Below are positions 20,311 to 28,825 of a DNA stretch of 64,000 bases, in pieces. Every line of letters begins with the position of its first letter. Positions within the stretch are counted from its first letter, which is position 1. Origin of the DNA: Hyalangium ruber (lineage in GTDB: Bacteria > Myxococcota > Myxococcia > Myxococcales > Myxococcaceae); contig NZ_JAXIVS010000013.1 in NCBI RefSeq assembly GCF_034259325.1, forward strand, positions 274,153-338,152, given 5' to 3'. The notes beneath the pieces are model-generated. The model was not told the DNA's origin. It did not search any database and saw nothing but the letters and a program-made list of their open reading frames with translations. The position numbers and the translations under genes were made by a program.

Positions 20311-20868
20311 TTACCGCGGTGACGACGTCGAAATCGTGACCTTGTTGATTCTCACATCCTCCGTGGGCCGGTCGTTCGGGTCCTTCGGAAGCTCATTGGC
20401 GATACGGTCCACGACCTCATACCCGCTTACCACCTCGCCGAAGATCGTGTGTCGGTTATTGAGGTGGGGGGTGGGCACCACGGTGATGAAGAACTGGCTG
20501 CCGTTGGTGTTGGGCCCCGCGTTGGCCATGGCCAGCAGCCCCGGCTTGTCGAAACGCCTGCCGCTCTGGAACTCATCCTCGAAGCGGTAGCCCGGGCCAC
20601 CGTTCCCCCGGCCGAGTGGGTCTCCCCCCTGGACCATGAACTCGGGGATACACCGGTGGAAGATCGTCCCGTCGTAGAGCGGGGTGCCGACCTTGCGCTC
20701 GAACGTCTGGGGGTGTTTCCACTCCTTCTCGCCCGTGGCCAGCCCGACGAAGTTCTCCACCGTCTTCGGGGCGTCCTGGGGGAACAGCTTCACGACGAAC
20801 TGCCCCTCGGTGGTGTCGAAGGTGGCGTACAGTTCCCTACCTTCGCGCGCCTCGTCCATCATGCCCAT
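20311..20868 (-). CDS. Cyclophilin-type peptidyl-prolyl isomerase, cytoplasmic
   Basis: 185 residues with no signal peptide. The cyclophilin core is clear: IFHRCIPEFMVQGGDP, ANAGPNTNGSQFFIT, and HTIFGEVVSGYEVVD, which contain the Arg/Phe/Gln active-site pattern. It should catalyse cis–trans isomerisation of prolyl bonds in the cytoplasm. It is a close paralogue of the exported cyclophilin at 20900–21529 just upstream, so the pair arose by tandem duplication with one copy keeping the export signal. A hairpin sits right after its stop codon. Confidence 0.94.
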   Translation of the reverse strand: MGMMDEAREGRELYATFDTTEGQFVVKLFPQDAPKTVENFVGLATGEKEWKHPQTFERKVGTPLYDGTIFHRCIPEFMVQGGDPLGRGNGGPGYRFEDEFQSGRRFDKPGLLAMANAGPNTNGSQFFITVVPTPHLNNRHTIFGEVVSGYEVVDRIANELPKDPNDRPTEDVRINKVTISTSSPR

Positions 20869-20899
20869 GGTGGTGCTCCGGAAATGCTCGTGAAGGGGT

Positions 20900-21529
20900 C
20901 TACTGCTTCAGGTCCTTGGGCGGCTTGTCGCTCAGCTCGATCTTCGTGAGCGTCACCGGGGTGAGCGGCCGGTCCTTGTCATCCCGGGGGACCTGGGAGA
21001 TCGCCACCGCCACCTCATAGCCCTGCACCACCTCGCCAAAAATCGTGTGCTTGCCGTTCAGGTACGTGGGCGTGGAGGTGGTGATGAAGAACTGGCTGCC
21101 GTTGGTGTTCGGCCCCGCGTTGGCCATGGCCAGCAGCCCTGGCTTGTCGAAGGTGCGCCCGCTCTGGAACTCGTCATCGAAGCGGAAGCCCGGGTGCCCC
21201 CGGCCGGTGCCGGTGGGGTCCCCGCCCTGAATCATGAACTCGGGGATGACGCGGTGGAACACGGTGCCGGGATAGAGCGGCTGCTTGGACTTCTCGCCCG
21301 TCACCGAGTGCTTCCAGAGCTTCTCGCCCGCGGCCAGCCCCACGAAGGTCGCCACCGTCTTGGGGGCCTCCTTGGGGAAGAGCCGGACGACGATGTCGCC
21401 CTGGCTCGTCTTGAAGGTGGCGTAGAGGTCCTTGCCCTTCTGGGCCTTCTTCATCCACTTGCCAGCGGGAGCGGCGCCGCTGGCAAGGGTGGCGGCCAGG
21501 AGGAGCGTGGTCGCGAGGAGGCGGGACAT
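20900..21529 (-). CDS. Cyclophilin-type peptidyl-prolyl isomerase, exported
   Basis: 209 residues. It starts with a signal peptide (MSRLLATTLLLAATLASGAAPA), so the enzyme should work in the periplasm. The core motifs VFHRVIPEFMIQGGDP, ANAGPNTNGSQFFIT and HTIFGEVVQGYEV match the neighbour at 20311 over nearly the whole length. The start at 21529 is taken because the longer frame (21577) lacks a natural signal sequence. It lies 44 bases downstream of rnc. Confidence 0.94.
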   Translation of the reverse strand: MSRLLATTLLLAATLASGAAPAGKWMKKAQKGKDLYATFKTSQGDIVVRLFPKEAPKTVATFVGLAAGEKLWKHSVTGEKSKQPLYPGTVFHRVIPEFMIQGGDPTGTGRGHPGFRFDDEFQSGRTFDKPGLLAMANAGPNTNGSQFFITTSTPTYLNGKHTIFGEVVQGYEVAVAISQVPRDDKDRPLTPVTLTKIELSDKPPKDLKQ

Positions 21530-21573
21530 GGCGGGCGACCTTATTCGCCACCCTCCCCCCCGACCAAGGGGTT

Positions 21574-22296
21574 TCACTGGGGGGTGTCGTCCTTGCGAAG
21601 CATCTCCAGGGTGGCGCGGGCGGCGGCCTGCTCCGCCTCCTTCTTGCTGCGGCCGCTGGCGCGCGCGTACAGCTCCGAGCCGATGCTGACCTCCACCTCG
21701 AAGGTCTTCTCGTGGTCCGGCCCCGCTTCGGACACCACCCGGTAGCGCGGCGAGAGCTTGAGCCGGTTCTGCACGTCCTCCTGGAGCTTCGTCTTGTAGT
21801 CCAGGCCGCTGCGGCCCTGGGCCACACCCTCCAGGGCATCGGAGAAGTGCCGGTCCACCAGCGTCATCACCGCGTCCATGCCCGTGCCCAGGTACAGCGC
21901 GCCGATGACGGCCTCCATGGCGTCCGCCAGCACCGAGCTCTTCTCCCGGCCGCCCGTCATCTCCTCGCCCCGGCCCAGCAGCAGCAACTCGCCCAGGTTC
22001 AGCGCCCGGGCGATGCGCGCCAGCCCCTCCTCATTGACGATGAGGGCGCGCAGCTTGGACAGCTCGCCCTCGGAGGCGTTGGGGAAGCGCTCCATGAGCC
22101 GGTGGCTGATGGCCAGGTCCACCACCGCGTCCCCGAGGAACTCCAGCCGCTCGTTGTCCTGCATCCCGGAGTCCCGGTGCTCGTTGGCGTAGCTCTTGTG
22201 GGTGAGCGCCGCCAGGCCCAGGTCCTTGCGGAGGAAGGCCACGCCCAGCCGCCCCTCCAATGTCTGCACTCGCTCCTGAAGGCTCGGCTTCTCCAC
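21574..22296 (-). CDS. rnc: Ribonuclease III
   Basis: 240 residues. The RNase III signature NERLEFLGDAVVDL (about 48–61) supplies the catalytic Glu and Asp, and the second acidic patch is in DAMEAVIGALYL. The C-terminal double-stranded RNA-binding domain begins near DYKTKLQEDVQNRLK and ends with SKKEAEQAAARATLEML. The enzyme processes rRNA precursors and structured mRNAs. It is followed by two cyclophilin genes and then era, in one direction with short gaps. meaB lies just upstream with a 4-base gap. Confidence 0.97.
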   Translation of the reverse strand: MEKPSLQERVQTLEGRLGVAFLRKDLGLAALTHKSYANEHRDSGMQDNERLEFLGDAVVDLAISHRLMERFPNASEGELSKLRALIVNEEGLARIARALNLGELLLLGRGEEMTGGREKSSVLADAMEAVIGALYLGTGMDAVMTLVDRHFSDALEGVAQGRSGLDYKTKLQEDVQNRLKLSPRYRVVSEAGPDHEKTFEVEVSIGSELYARASGRSKKEAEQAAARATLEMLRKDDTPQ

Positions 22297-22300
22297 GCGC

Positions 22301-23347
22301 CTACTCCGAGAGCTGGCTCGCCAGTTCCTCGGCGAGCGCGTACGGATCGGCCTTCCGCTCGGCGATGCGCCCGGCCACCTCGTCCAGCCGGCCGCGCTCC
22401 CGCTCGAGTCTCGCCAGCGCCCCGCGCAGCAGTCGCTCCCGCAGCAGGGCGATGAACTGCATGGCGGCCCGGGCCCGCTCCTTGTCCTTGCGCAGGCCCG
22501 TCTCGTCCAGGAAGGCGCGGTGCTGCGCCACCGCCTCCACCAGCTCGTCCACGCCCGTGTCCTTGGCGGCCACCACCTTGAGGATGGGCGGCTCCCACTC
22601 GCGCGGGCCCTGCTCCTCCTCCACGTGGCGCCCCTCGGCCTTGGCCCGCACCATGCGGTGGTGCGCGTCGTGGTCCATGGGCGCGGCTTTCACCGCGTGG
22701 CGCAGCTCCAGCATCATCCGCAGCTCGCGCACCATGCGGTCCGCGCCGTCCAGGTCCGACTTGTTCACCGCGAAGATGTCGGCCACCTCGAGGATGCCGG
22801 CCTTGATGGCCTGCACGTCATCGCCCATGCCCGGCACCGTCACCACCACGGTGGTGTGCGCCATCTGGGCGATGTCGATCTCGTCCTGCCCCACGCCCAC
22901 TGTCTCCACGAGGACGACGTCCTGCCCCATGGCGTCCATGACGCGGATGCAGTCGCCGGTGGCGCGCGACAGGCCGCCCAGATTGCCGCGCGTGGCCAGC
23001 GAGCGGATGAAGACGCCCGGATCCGTGGCGTGCTCCTGCATGCGGATGCGATCGCCCAGGATGGCGCCGCCGGTGAAGGGGCTGGTCGGGTCCACCGCCA
23101 GCACGCCCACCCGCTTGCCCTGCTTGCGGAACCTGGCGATGAGCCGGTCCGTCAGCGTGGACTTGCCCGCGCCCGGCGAGCCGGTGATGCCGATGATGTA
23201 GGCGTGACCCGTGCGTGGAAACAGGGCCTGCAGGTCCGCCTGCGCGGTGGAAACCCCGTCATCGATGTTGCGCATGAGCCGCGAGGCGGCCCGGATGTCA
23301 CCGTCGATGACTCGCTGCGAGAGTTGCGTCGCCGTTGCCAAGCTCAC
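22301..23347 (-). CDS. meaB: Methylmalonyl-CoA mutase-associated GTPase MeaB
   Basis: 348 residues. The P-loop is GSPGAGKST (about 56–64), followed by AVDPTSPFTGGAILGDRIRM, a hallmark of MeaB/ArgK G3E GTPases. VETVGVGQDEIDIAQMAHTTVVV and the NKSD motif follow. MeaB guards and reloads the B12 cofactor of methylmalonyl-CoA mutase in the propionate pathway. The GTG start overlaps the stop of the upstream gene by 4 bases (GTGA). The carboxylase gene in this cluster makes the substrate side of the same pathway; the mutase itself is not in the window. Confidence 0.95.
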   Translation of the reverse strand: MSLATATQLSQRVIDGDIRAASRLMRNIDDGVSTAQADLQALFPRTGHAYIIGITGSPGAGKSTLTDRLIARFRKQGKRVGVLAVDPTSPFTGGAILGDRIRMQEHATDPGVFIRSLATRGNLGGLSRATGDCIRVMDAMGQDVVLVETVGVGQDEIDIAQMAHTTVVVTVPGMGDDVQAIKAGILEVADIFAVNKSDLDGADRMVRELRMMLELRHAVKAAPMDHDAHHRMVRAKAEGRHVEEEQGPREWEPPILKVVAAKDTGVDELVEAVAQHRAFLDETGLRKDKERARAAMQFIALLRERLLRGALARLERERGRLDEVAGRIAERKADPYALAEELASQLSE

Positions 23348-24213
23348 TCCTGTGGCGCGTCCACGCCCACGGCCTTCACGGCCTCCGCGGGGACCTTCAG
23401 CAGGTCCGCCACCAGGCGGACGACGCCGGGGAAATCATCCAGATCGAATCGCTCCGACCACACCTTGCCCTTGGCGCCCGCCAGCAGGCCCCGGAACGTG
23501 CGGCCGGCCAGCCGGGCGGCGGCGAAGCGGTAGGGCTCGCCGTTCACCGACAGCTGCACCAGCACCTCCAGGCTGCTGCGCGGAGGCACCAGCGCCTGGG
23601 ACCCGAAGGCCTCGGCCAGCTCCCCGTAGCTCACCAGCCCCTTGCTGGCGGGGATCGCCGCCTGCGAGCGGGACAGGGCCTCGTCCACCAGCGCCAGCAG
23701 GTAGCTGCTCAGCCCCGAGAGCTCTCGGAACTCGGACAGCTCGAAGCGGTGCCCCGCTCCGACCGTCAGTACCTCCTCGGCCTTCCGCACCTGCTCGACC
23801 TGGAAGTGCCCCTCCCGGTTCGCCGCCAAGGTGAAGGACATGGCTCCGGCCTTCAGCTCCGCGGTCAGCGCCAGCGTCTCCGGGTCCACGCTGGGGCTCA
23901 GTCCCAAGGCTTGGAGCTGCGCCGAGCGGCGCTCCAGGTGGAACAGGGACTCATCGAAGTCGTCGCTGATGCGCTGCGTCAGCGCCTCGGCGCTCTCCAC
24001 GCCCTCGAGCCAGATGGAGGGCAGCCCCACCACGGCCGGAGGCGCCACGGGGACCAGCTGATCCCCCGAGACCTGAAACGTCACGCTCGGGATGGGCTGG
24101 TGGGTGAGTGGGTTCTCCAGGGCGGAGCCCTCCCCCAGCTCCAGCACCGCCTGGTCGCCGGCGGTGCCCTTCTCCACGCGCAGTCCGAGCTGCTCGAGCC
24201 GGGAGGTCGTCAT
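23344..24213 (-). CDS. Uncharacterised protein in acyl-CoA/meaB cluster
   Basis: 289 residues, no signal peptide, no membrane span and no motif I recognise. The sequence is acidic and Leu/Ala/Val-rich with mixed strands and helices. It sits between the acyl-CoA dehydrogenase (3-base gap) and meaB (4-base overlap), so it is almost certainly in the same operon and may support that metabolism. Codon use is like its neighbours, which argues for a real gene. No function can be assigned. Confidence 0.7.
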   Translation of the reverse strand: MTTSRLEQLGLRVEKGTAGDQAVLELGEGSALENPLTHQPIPSVTFQVSGDQLVPVAPPAVVGLPSIWLEGVESAEALTQRISDDFDESLFHLERRSAQLQALGLSPSVDPETLALTAELKAGAMSFTLAANREGHFQVEQVRKAEEVLTVGAGHRFELSEFRELSGLSSYLLALVDEALSRSQAAIPASKGLVSYGELAEAFGSQALVPPRSSLEVLVQLSVNGEPYRFAAARLAGRTFRGLLAGAKGKVWSERFDLDDFPGVVRLVADLLKVPAEAVKAVGVDAPQE

Positions 24214-24216
24214 CCG

Positions 24217-25359
24217 TCAGGCCTTGAAGATCTCTCGGGCGATGATGGAGCGCTGCACCTCGCTGGTGCCCTCGCCGATCTCACACAGCTTGGCGTCGCG
24301 CAGGTAGCGCTCGACGGGGAACTCGCGGGTGTAGCCGTAGCCACCGTGGATCTGCACCGCCTTGTTGCAGGCGCGCATGGCCGCCTCCGAAGCGAAGAGC
24401 TTCGCCATGGAGGCCTGCTGCGTGTACGGCTGGCCCGCGTCCGCCAGGTACGCCGCGCGGTGGACGAGCAGTCGCGCCGCATCCATCTCCGTCTTCATGT
24501 CCGCGAACATCCAGCGCAGGCCCTGGAACTCGGCGATGGGCTGGCCAAAGGCGGTGCGCTCCCGGGCGTAGCGCACCGACTCCTCCAGCGCACCCCGGCC
24601 CAGGCCCACCGCCAGCGCGCCGATGGTGATGCGGCCCTTGTCGAGGATCTTCAGCGTGTCGATGAAGCCGCGGTCCACCTCGCCCAGCCGCTGCGAGTCC
24701 GGCACCTCCACGCCCTCGAGGATGAGCTCCGCCGTGTCCGAGGAGCGCATGCCCAGCTTGCCGTGGATGGAGCGCTGGCTGAAGCCCGGCATCCCCTTCT
24801 CGAGGATGAAGGCGGTGATGCCCTTCTGCTTCTTCTCCGCCGAGGTGACGGCCAGCACCACGAACACATCGCCCACGGTGCCCTGGGTGATGAACATCTT
24901 CGAGCCGTTGAGCACCCACGTGTCGCCCTTGCGCACGGCGGTGGTCTTCATGCCGGCGGCGTCCGAGCCGGAGCCGGGCTCGGTCAGGCCCCACGCGCCC
25001 AGGAACTCACCGGTGGCCAGCTTGGGCAGGTACTTGCGCTTCTGCGCATCGTTGCCGAACACGCGGATGTGGCTGGTGCCCAGACCGTTGTGCGAGGCCA
25101 CGGTCAGGGCCAACGAGCCGTCGTAGCGGGCGATCTCCTCCACCGCCACCGCCACGGCCAGGCTGTCCATCGCCGCGCCGCCATACTCCTCGGCCACCAG
25201 CATGCCCATGACGCCGAGCTGCCCCAGCTCGCGCACCACCTCCATGGGGAACTTCTCCTCCTTGTCCCATTCGCGGGCTTGGGTCTTCACCTTCCGCTCG
25301 CAGAAGTCCTTGAGAGCGGCCTTGAGGGCGCGGTGGCTTTCGGGAAGTTCGAGGTCCAT
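24217..25359 (-). CDS. Acyl-CoA dehydrogenase
   Basis: 380 residues, the normal length for a short or branched-chain acyl-CoA dehydrogenase. Conserved segments are GLTEPGSGSDA with WVLNGSKMFIT for FAD binding, and QIHGGYGYTREFPVERYLRDAK with GEGTSEVQR near the C-terminus, which places the catalytic Glu. It oxidises an acyl-CoA to the enoyl-CoA and passes electrons to ETF. The carboxylase and meaB neighbours suggest branched-chain or propionate-yielding substrates, but chain length cannot be fixed from sequence alone. Confidence 0.93.
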   Translation of the reverse strand: MDLELPESHRALKAALKDFCERKVKTQAREWDKEEKFPMEVVRELGQLGVMGMLVAEEYGGAAMDSLAVAVAVEEIARYDGSLALTVASHNGLGTSHIRVFGNDAQKRKYLPKLATGEFLGAWGLTEPGSGSDAAGMKTTAVRKGDTWVLNGSKMFITQGTVGDVFVVLAVTSAEKKQKGITAFILEKGMPGFSQRSIHGKLGMRSSDTAELILEGVEVPDSQRLGEVDRGFIDTLKILDKGRITIGALAVGLGRGALEESVRYARERTAFGQPIAEFQGLRWMFADMKTEMDAARLLVHRAAYLADAGQPYTQQASMAKLFASEAAMRACNKAVQIHGGYGYTREFPVERYLRDAKLCEIGEGTSEVQRSIIAREIFKA

Positions 25360-25440
25360 GGTCGACGGTATCTAAGCGCAGAGAGTACCCGGCCATGTGG
25401 CCACGCCGGGGGGGAATGCAAGTTACGCTTCTCACACTGT

Positions 25441-25489
25441 CCGGGCCACGCTCATGGTGGCCCGGGAGAGCGTCCAGAGCTGGACGCTC
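25441..25489 (-). terminator. Two adjacent strong hairpins after the carboxylase gene
   Basis: CCGGGCCAC/GTGGCCCGG (25441–25449 with 25457–25465, 7-base loop) is followed by GAGCGTCCAG/CTGGACGCTC (25468–25477 with 25480–25489). Both lie between the carboxylase stop and the acyl-CoA dehydrogenase start. There is no T-run, but two GC-rich stems in 50 bases suggest termination or processing. Confidence 0.5.
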
Positions 25490-25497
25490 GGCTGGCC

Positions 25498-27027
25498 TCA
25501 GACCGGGTACACGCCGTGCTTCTTCTCACTCCGGGGCTGGGTGCGGCGGGCGTAGACCTCGAAGCGCGTCGTCAGCTCATGACGCAGCCGGTCACCGGGG
25601 ACGATCTCGTCCACCACCAGCTCGCTGGCCAGCTTGTAGATGTCCACGTCGGCCCGGTACTCGTCGCGGAGCTTCTGCACGTAGGCGGCGCGCTCCTCCT
25701 CGGGCTTCTCCTGGATCTTGTTGAAGTACACGGCGTTGACGGCGGCCTCGGGGCCCATGACGGCGATCATCGCCTGAGGCAGCGCCAGCGTGGCGTCGGG
25801 GGCGAAGCCCGGGCCGGACATGGCGTAGAGGCCGGCGCCGTACGCCTTGCGCACCACCACACAGATCTTCGGCACGCTGGCCTCGGACACCGCGGAGATC
25901 ATCTTCGCGCCGGCGCGGATGATGCCCGCGCGCTCCACCTTGGTGCCGATCATGAAGCCGGGCACGTCCGCCAGGTAGAGCAGCGGGATGTTGAAGGCGT
26001 CGCACAGCCAGATGAAGCGCGCGGCCTTGTCCGCCGAGTCCACGAAGAGCACCCCGCCCTTGTACTTGGGCTGGTTGGCGACGATGCCCACCGCCCGGCC
26101 GCCGATGCGCGCCAGGCCGGTGATGATCTCCTGGGCGAACAGCTTCTTCACCTCGAACCAGCTCCCCTCGTCGATCAGCTCGGCAATCAGAGCGTGCATG
26201 TCGAAGGGCTTGTTCTGGTCGGCGGGGATGATCTCGTCCACCCGCTTGCCGCTGGCCTTGGGCGCCAGGGCGTCCTTCTGGGGCGGGAGCTGGCTGAAGT
26301 TCTCCGGGAAGAAGCTCAGGTACTTCTTGGCCGCCTCGATGGCCTCCGGCTCCGTCTTCACCAGCACGTCGCCGCAGCCGGACACCGAGCAGTGCATCTT
26401 CGCCCCGCCCATCTCCTCCAGCGTCACCTTCTCGCCAATGACCATCTCCGCCATGCGCGGGCTGCCCAGGTACATGGAGGCGTTGCCGTCCACCATGATG
26501 ACCAGATCGCAGAAGGCGGGGATGTACGCGCCGCCGGCCGCCGAGGGGCCGAAGAGCAGGCAGATCTGCGGCACGAAGCCGGACATGTGGACTTCGTTGT
26601 AGAAGATGCGCCCGGCGCCGCGTCGGCCAGGGAACATCTCCACCTGGTCGGTGATGCGGGCGCCGGCCGAGTCCACCAGATAGAACAGCGGGCAGCGCAG
26701 GGTGCGGGCCGTCTCCTGGATGCGGAGGATCTTCTCCACCGTGCGGGCGCCCCAGCTCCCCGCCTTCACCGTGGAGTCGTTGGCCATGATGGCCACGGTG
26801 CGGCCGGCCACCTTGCCCACGCCGATGATGACGCCATCGGAGGGCAGCTCGGCGTCGGCGTTGTTGGCGAGCTTCGCGTCCTCGATGAAGGAGTCCGGGT
26901 CCACCAGCAGCCGGATGCGCTCACGCGCGAACAGCTTGCCCGCCTCCTGGTTCTTCGCGTGGTACTTCTGCGCGCCGCCCTTCTCTACCTCGGCGATCTT
27001 CTCGAGCAGCTTCTGGTCGTAGGACAT
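25498..27027 (-). CDS. Acyl-CoA carboxylase, beta (carboxyltransferase) subunit
   Basis: 509 residues. Two crotonase-like carboxyltransferase halves are seen. The N-terminal one has DSAGARI and GPSAAGGAYIPAFCD. The C-terminal one has FVDSADKAARFIWLCDAFNIPLLYLADVPGFMIGTKVE and GAGLYAMSGPGF. It transfers carboxyl from biotin to propionyl-CoA, acetyl-CoA or methylcrotonyl-CoA; the biotin carboxylase partner is not in the window. Propionyl-CoA is favoured by the downstream meaB, but a methylcrotonyl-CoA role alongside the acyl-CoA dehydrogenase is also possible. The start MSYDQKLLEKIAE is chosen over longer frames. Confidence 0.93.
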   Translation of the reverse strand: MSYDQKLLEKIAEVEKGGAQKYHAKNQEAGKLFARERIRLLVDPDSFIEDAKLANNADAELPSDGVIIGVGKVAGRTVAIMANDSTVKAGSWGARTVEKILRIQETARTLRCPLFYLVDSAGARITDQVEMFPGRRGAGRIFYNEVHMSGFVPQICLLFGPSAAGGAYIPAFCDLVIMVDGNASMYLGSPRMAEMVIGEKVTLEEMGGAKMHCSVSGCGDVLVKTEPEAIEAAKKYLSFFPENFSQLPPQKDALAPKASGKRVDEIIPADQNKPFDMHALIAELIDEGSWFEVKKLFAQEIITGLARIGGRAVGIVANQPKYKGGVLFVDSADKAARFIWLCDAFNIPLLYLADVPGFMIGTKVERAGIIRAGAKMISAVSEASVPKICVVVRKAYGAGLYAMSGPGFAPDATLALPQAMIAVMGPEAAVNAVYFNKIQEKPEEERAAYVQKLRDEYRADVDIYKLASELVVDEIVPGDRLRHELTTRFEVYARRTQPRSEKKHGVYPV

Positions 27028-27184
27028 GGCGGGGGGCCACATACCAGAAAGGCGCTTGGCTGGCTGCTCTCTCCTCGGGGGGAATGACCGCAAGCAGGCC
27101 TTCTCGCGCTCGCCTGCTCACTCGCTGGGAAAGATTTTTCACAGGGATGCCGGGCAGAGCACCCCTGCCTACCTTGAGAAAGCA

Positions 27185-27223
27185 TCGGGGGGCGGTGACG
27201 CAGAGGGGCTCGGCGCCCCCCGA
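27185..27223 (+). promoter_or_regulatory. Long-loop hairpin in leader of YtxH-like gene
   Basis: TCGGGGGGCG (27185–27194) is complementary to CGCCCCCCGA (27214–27223), a perfect 10-base stem with a 19-base loop. It ends 23 bases before the ATG at 27247, close to the GGAGGG ribosome site. It may regulate translation or stabilise the mRNA. Confidence 0.35.
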
Positions 27224-27246
27224 GTGTTCTGGCCCAGGAGGGAAAC

Positions 27247-27594
27247 ATGCTGTTCGCGAAGAAGGCGAAGTGGGCTGCCAAGAGCGGCCTGTACCGGAAG
27301 CTGCTGGCGGAGAAGATCATCAACGACATTCCACGGTTCGCCAAGGACAAGTGGGATGACTTCGACGCCGATGACGTGCTGCGCCATATCGGTCTCACCA
27401 CCACCAAGCCGGTGAAGAGCAGCCTGGGCGGTCTGGGCGCGTTCATCATCGGCGCGGCCGTGGGCAGTGTGGTGGCCCTGATGCTGGCGCCCACGCCCGG
27501 CGTGGATCTGCGTACCCAGGTCAAGGACAAGGCCATGGGCTACCTGAACAAGCAGAACATCAACCTTGGCCAGGAGAAGACGGCCAACGCCTGA
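27247..27594 (+). CDS. YtxH-like small membrane protein
   Basis: 115 residues. A basic amphipathic N-terminus is followed by a glycine-rich hydrophobic span (LGGLGAFIIGAAVGSVVALMLAPTPGVDLR), which matches the GxxxG membrane segment ending in LAP that defines YtxH-type proteins. A charged tail follows. Such proteins are small envelope or stress-related proteins of unclear function. A strong GGAGGG site precedes the ATG. The gene is divergent from the carboxylase gene across about 220 bases. Confidence 0.8.
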   Translation: MLFAKKAKWAAKSGLYRKLLAEKIINDIPRFAKDKWDDFDADDVLRHIGLTTTKPVKSSLGGLGAFIIGAAVGSVVALMLAPTPGVDLRTQVKDKAMGYLNKQNINLGQEKTANA

Positions 27595-27664
27595 GTCGCT
27601 TCAGGTGGAAGTTGGAGCTTCACCGGAGGCCGGTGCGCGCTGCGTGCCGGCCTCTGTTATTTCG

Positions 27665-28816
27665 CTATCGCGCGCGGCCGCGAGTCCGGGGAGGCCCGGC
27701 ACCGGGATCGCCGCGCAGCCGCGCGCCCTGCTCGGCGAGGCACCCGGCGTTGCGGAACTCGTTGGCGTTGGCGGAGGCCCTCATGAGCGCGCCTTTCGCC
27801 GCCGACGCTCCCGAGGTGCCCTTGGCGGCGTTGTAGGCCGCGCGGGCGGTGAGCACCCGCTGGTCCAGGTGCGACTGGTACTGGGCTTGATGGGACGGAG
27901 GCGGCGCATGCCGGCCCGGGAAGTTGGCGGGGGGCGTGGCGGCGGCGGCGTTGTCATCCGTCGCGTCCGCCACGTCGCGCTTCATCTGCTCCTCGGCCTT
28001 CTTGCGCCAGTTGTTGATGCACTTGGCGGCGGTGTTCCCGTCCACCACCTCGCCCGGGGCGCAGGTGGGGGATGACACATTGCCCAGGCCCGAGCCCGCG
28101 GCGCCTCCGGGGCCCCCGGCGCTGGCCGCCGAGCCTCCGGCCCCGGCTCCGCTGGAGGCACCCGCGCCGGGGGGCTGATTGCGAGCCTCCCGCTCCGCGC
28201 CGCGCCACTTCTTCTGGTGATCGCTGACGTAGCTCGAGGTGCGGCTGTCCTCGTCCGCGTGGCGGTCCCGCTGGCGGTAGTGCTCCTCCGGGCGGCCGTT
28301 CTCGTAGTTGTGCTGCCGCCGATCGGCGGTGTTCGAGTTCTCCAGGCCCGTGTGCCGCCCATGCTCGTGGCGAGGGTTGGCGGCTCGGCCTTGCTGGGGC
28401 ACCGCCGGCGCCTCGTGGCTGATGTAGCCGTCCACGAGGTTGCGGCAGGGATCGCCACGCGCACTGCGGTTCAAGCCATCCGTGGAGCGCCCGGTCTCAC
28501 GGAAGTTCGAGTCACGCACCATGTGGCCGGACTGGCAGGAGGCGAGGTACCGGTCCCCGGGCGTGGGCCGGTGCAGCGGGGAGCCGTCGCTGGCGGTGCC
28601 CGAGTCCCGCTCGGGCTGGGTGGCGCTGTCCCAGCGCTGGCACTTCTCGCGGGCGTTGCCGCAGAGCCGATCCACGTGCGAGTACGAGCCGAACCAGTCC
28701 GGGTTCAGCTTGGCGTTGATGAGCAGCTGCTGGCAGTGCCGCGAGAAGAAGGTGCTCCCGCCCCCTTCGAGGTAGTTGGCGGGTGTATGCGGCGCGGGAG
28801 TTGGGGCGTCACTCAC
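27665..28816 (-). CDS. Putative T6SS-associated effector (His-rich, uncharacterised)
   Basis: 383 residues. The N-terminal half holds spaced Cys and His residues (CQQLL, CGNAREKC, CQSGHMVRDSNF, CRNLVDGYISHEAP, RHEHGRHTG) in an order that resembles nuclease-type toxins found next to PAAR proteins. This is only a resemblance. A Gly/Ala/Ser linker and a helical C-terminus follow. The GTG start has AGGAG seven bases upstream, and the gene follows the propeller-like gene by 9 bases. It has no signal peptide, as expected for a T6SS cargo. It could instead be a structural or adaptor protein. Confidence 0.5.
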   Translation of the reverse strand: MSDAPTPAPHTPANYLEGGGSTFFSRHCQQLLINAKLNPDWFGSYSHVDRLCGNAREKCQRWDSATQPERDSGTASDGSPLHRPTPGDRYLASCQSGHMVRDSNFRETGRSTDGLNRSARGDPCRNLVDGYISHEAPAVPQQGRAANPRHEHGRHTGLENSNTADRRQHNYENGRPEEHYRQRDRHADEDSRTSSYVSDHQKKWRGAEREARNQPPGAGASSGAGAGGSAASAGGPGGAAGSGLGNVSSPTCAPGEVVDGNTAAKCINNWRKKAEEQMKRDVADATDDNAAAATPPANFPGRHAPPPSHQAQYQSHLDQRVLTARAAYNAAKGTSGASAAKGALMRASANANEFRNAGCLAEQGARLRGDPGAGPPRTRGRAR

Positions 28817-28825
28817 CTGGGACTC

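Noticed and set aside
23335..27087. 1250-codon open frame on the + strand opposite meaB, acyl-CoA dehydrogenase and carboxylase
   Set aside because: It spans four real genes and their gaps, and the composition is that of an antisense frame (His/Gly/Leu/Arg-rich).
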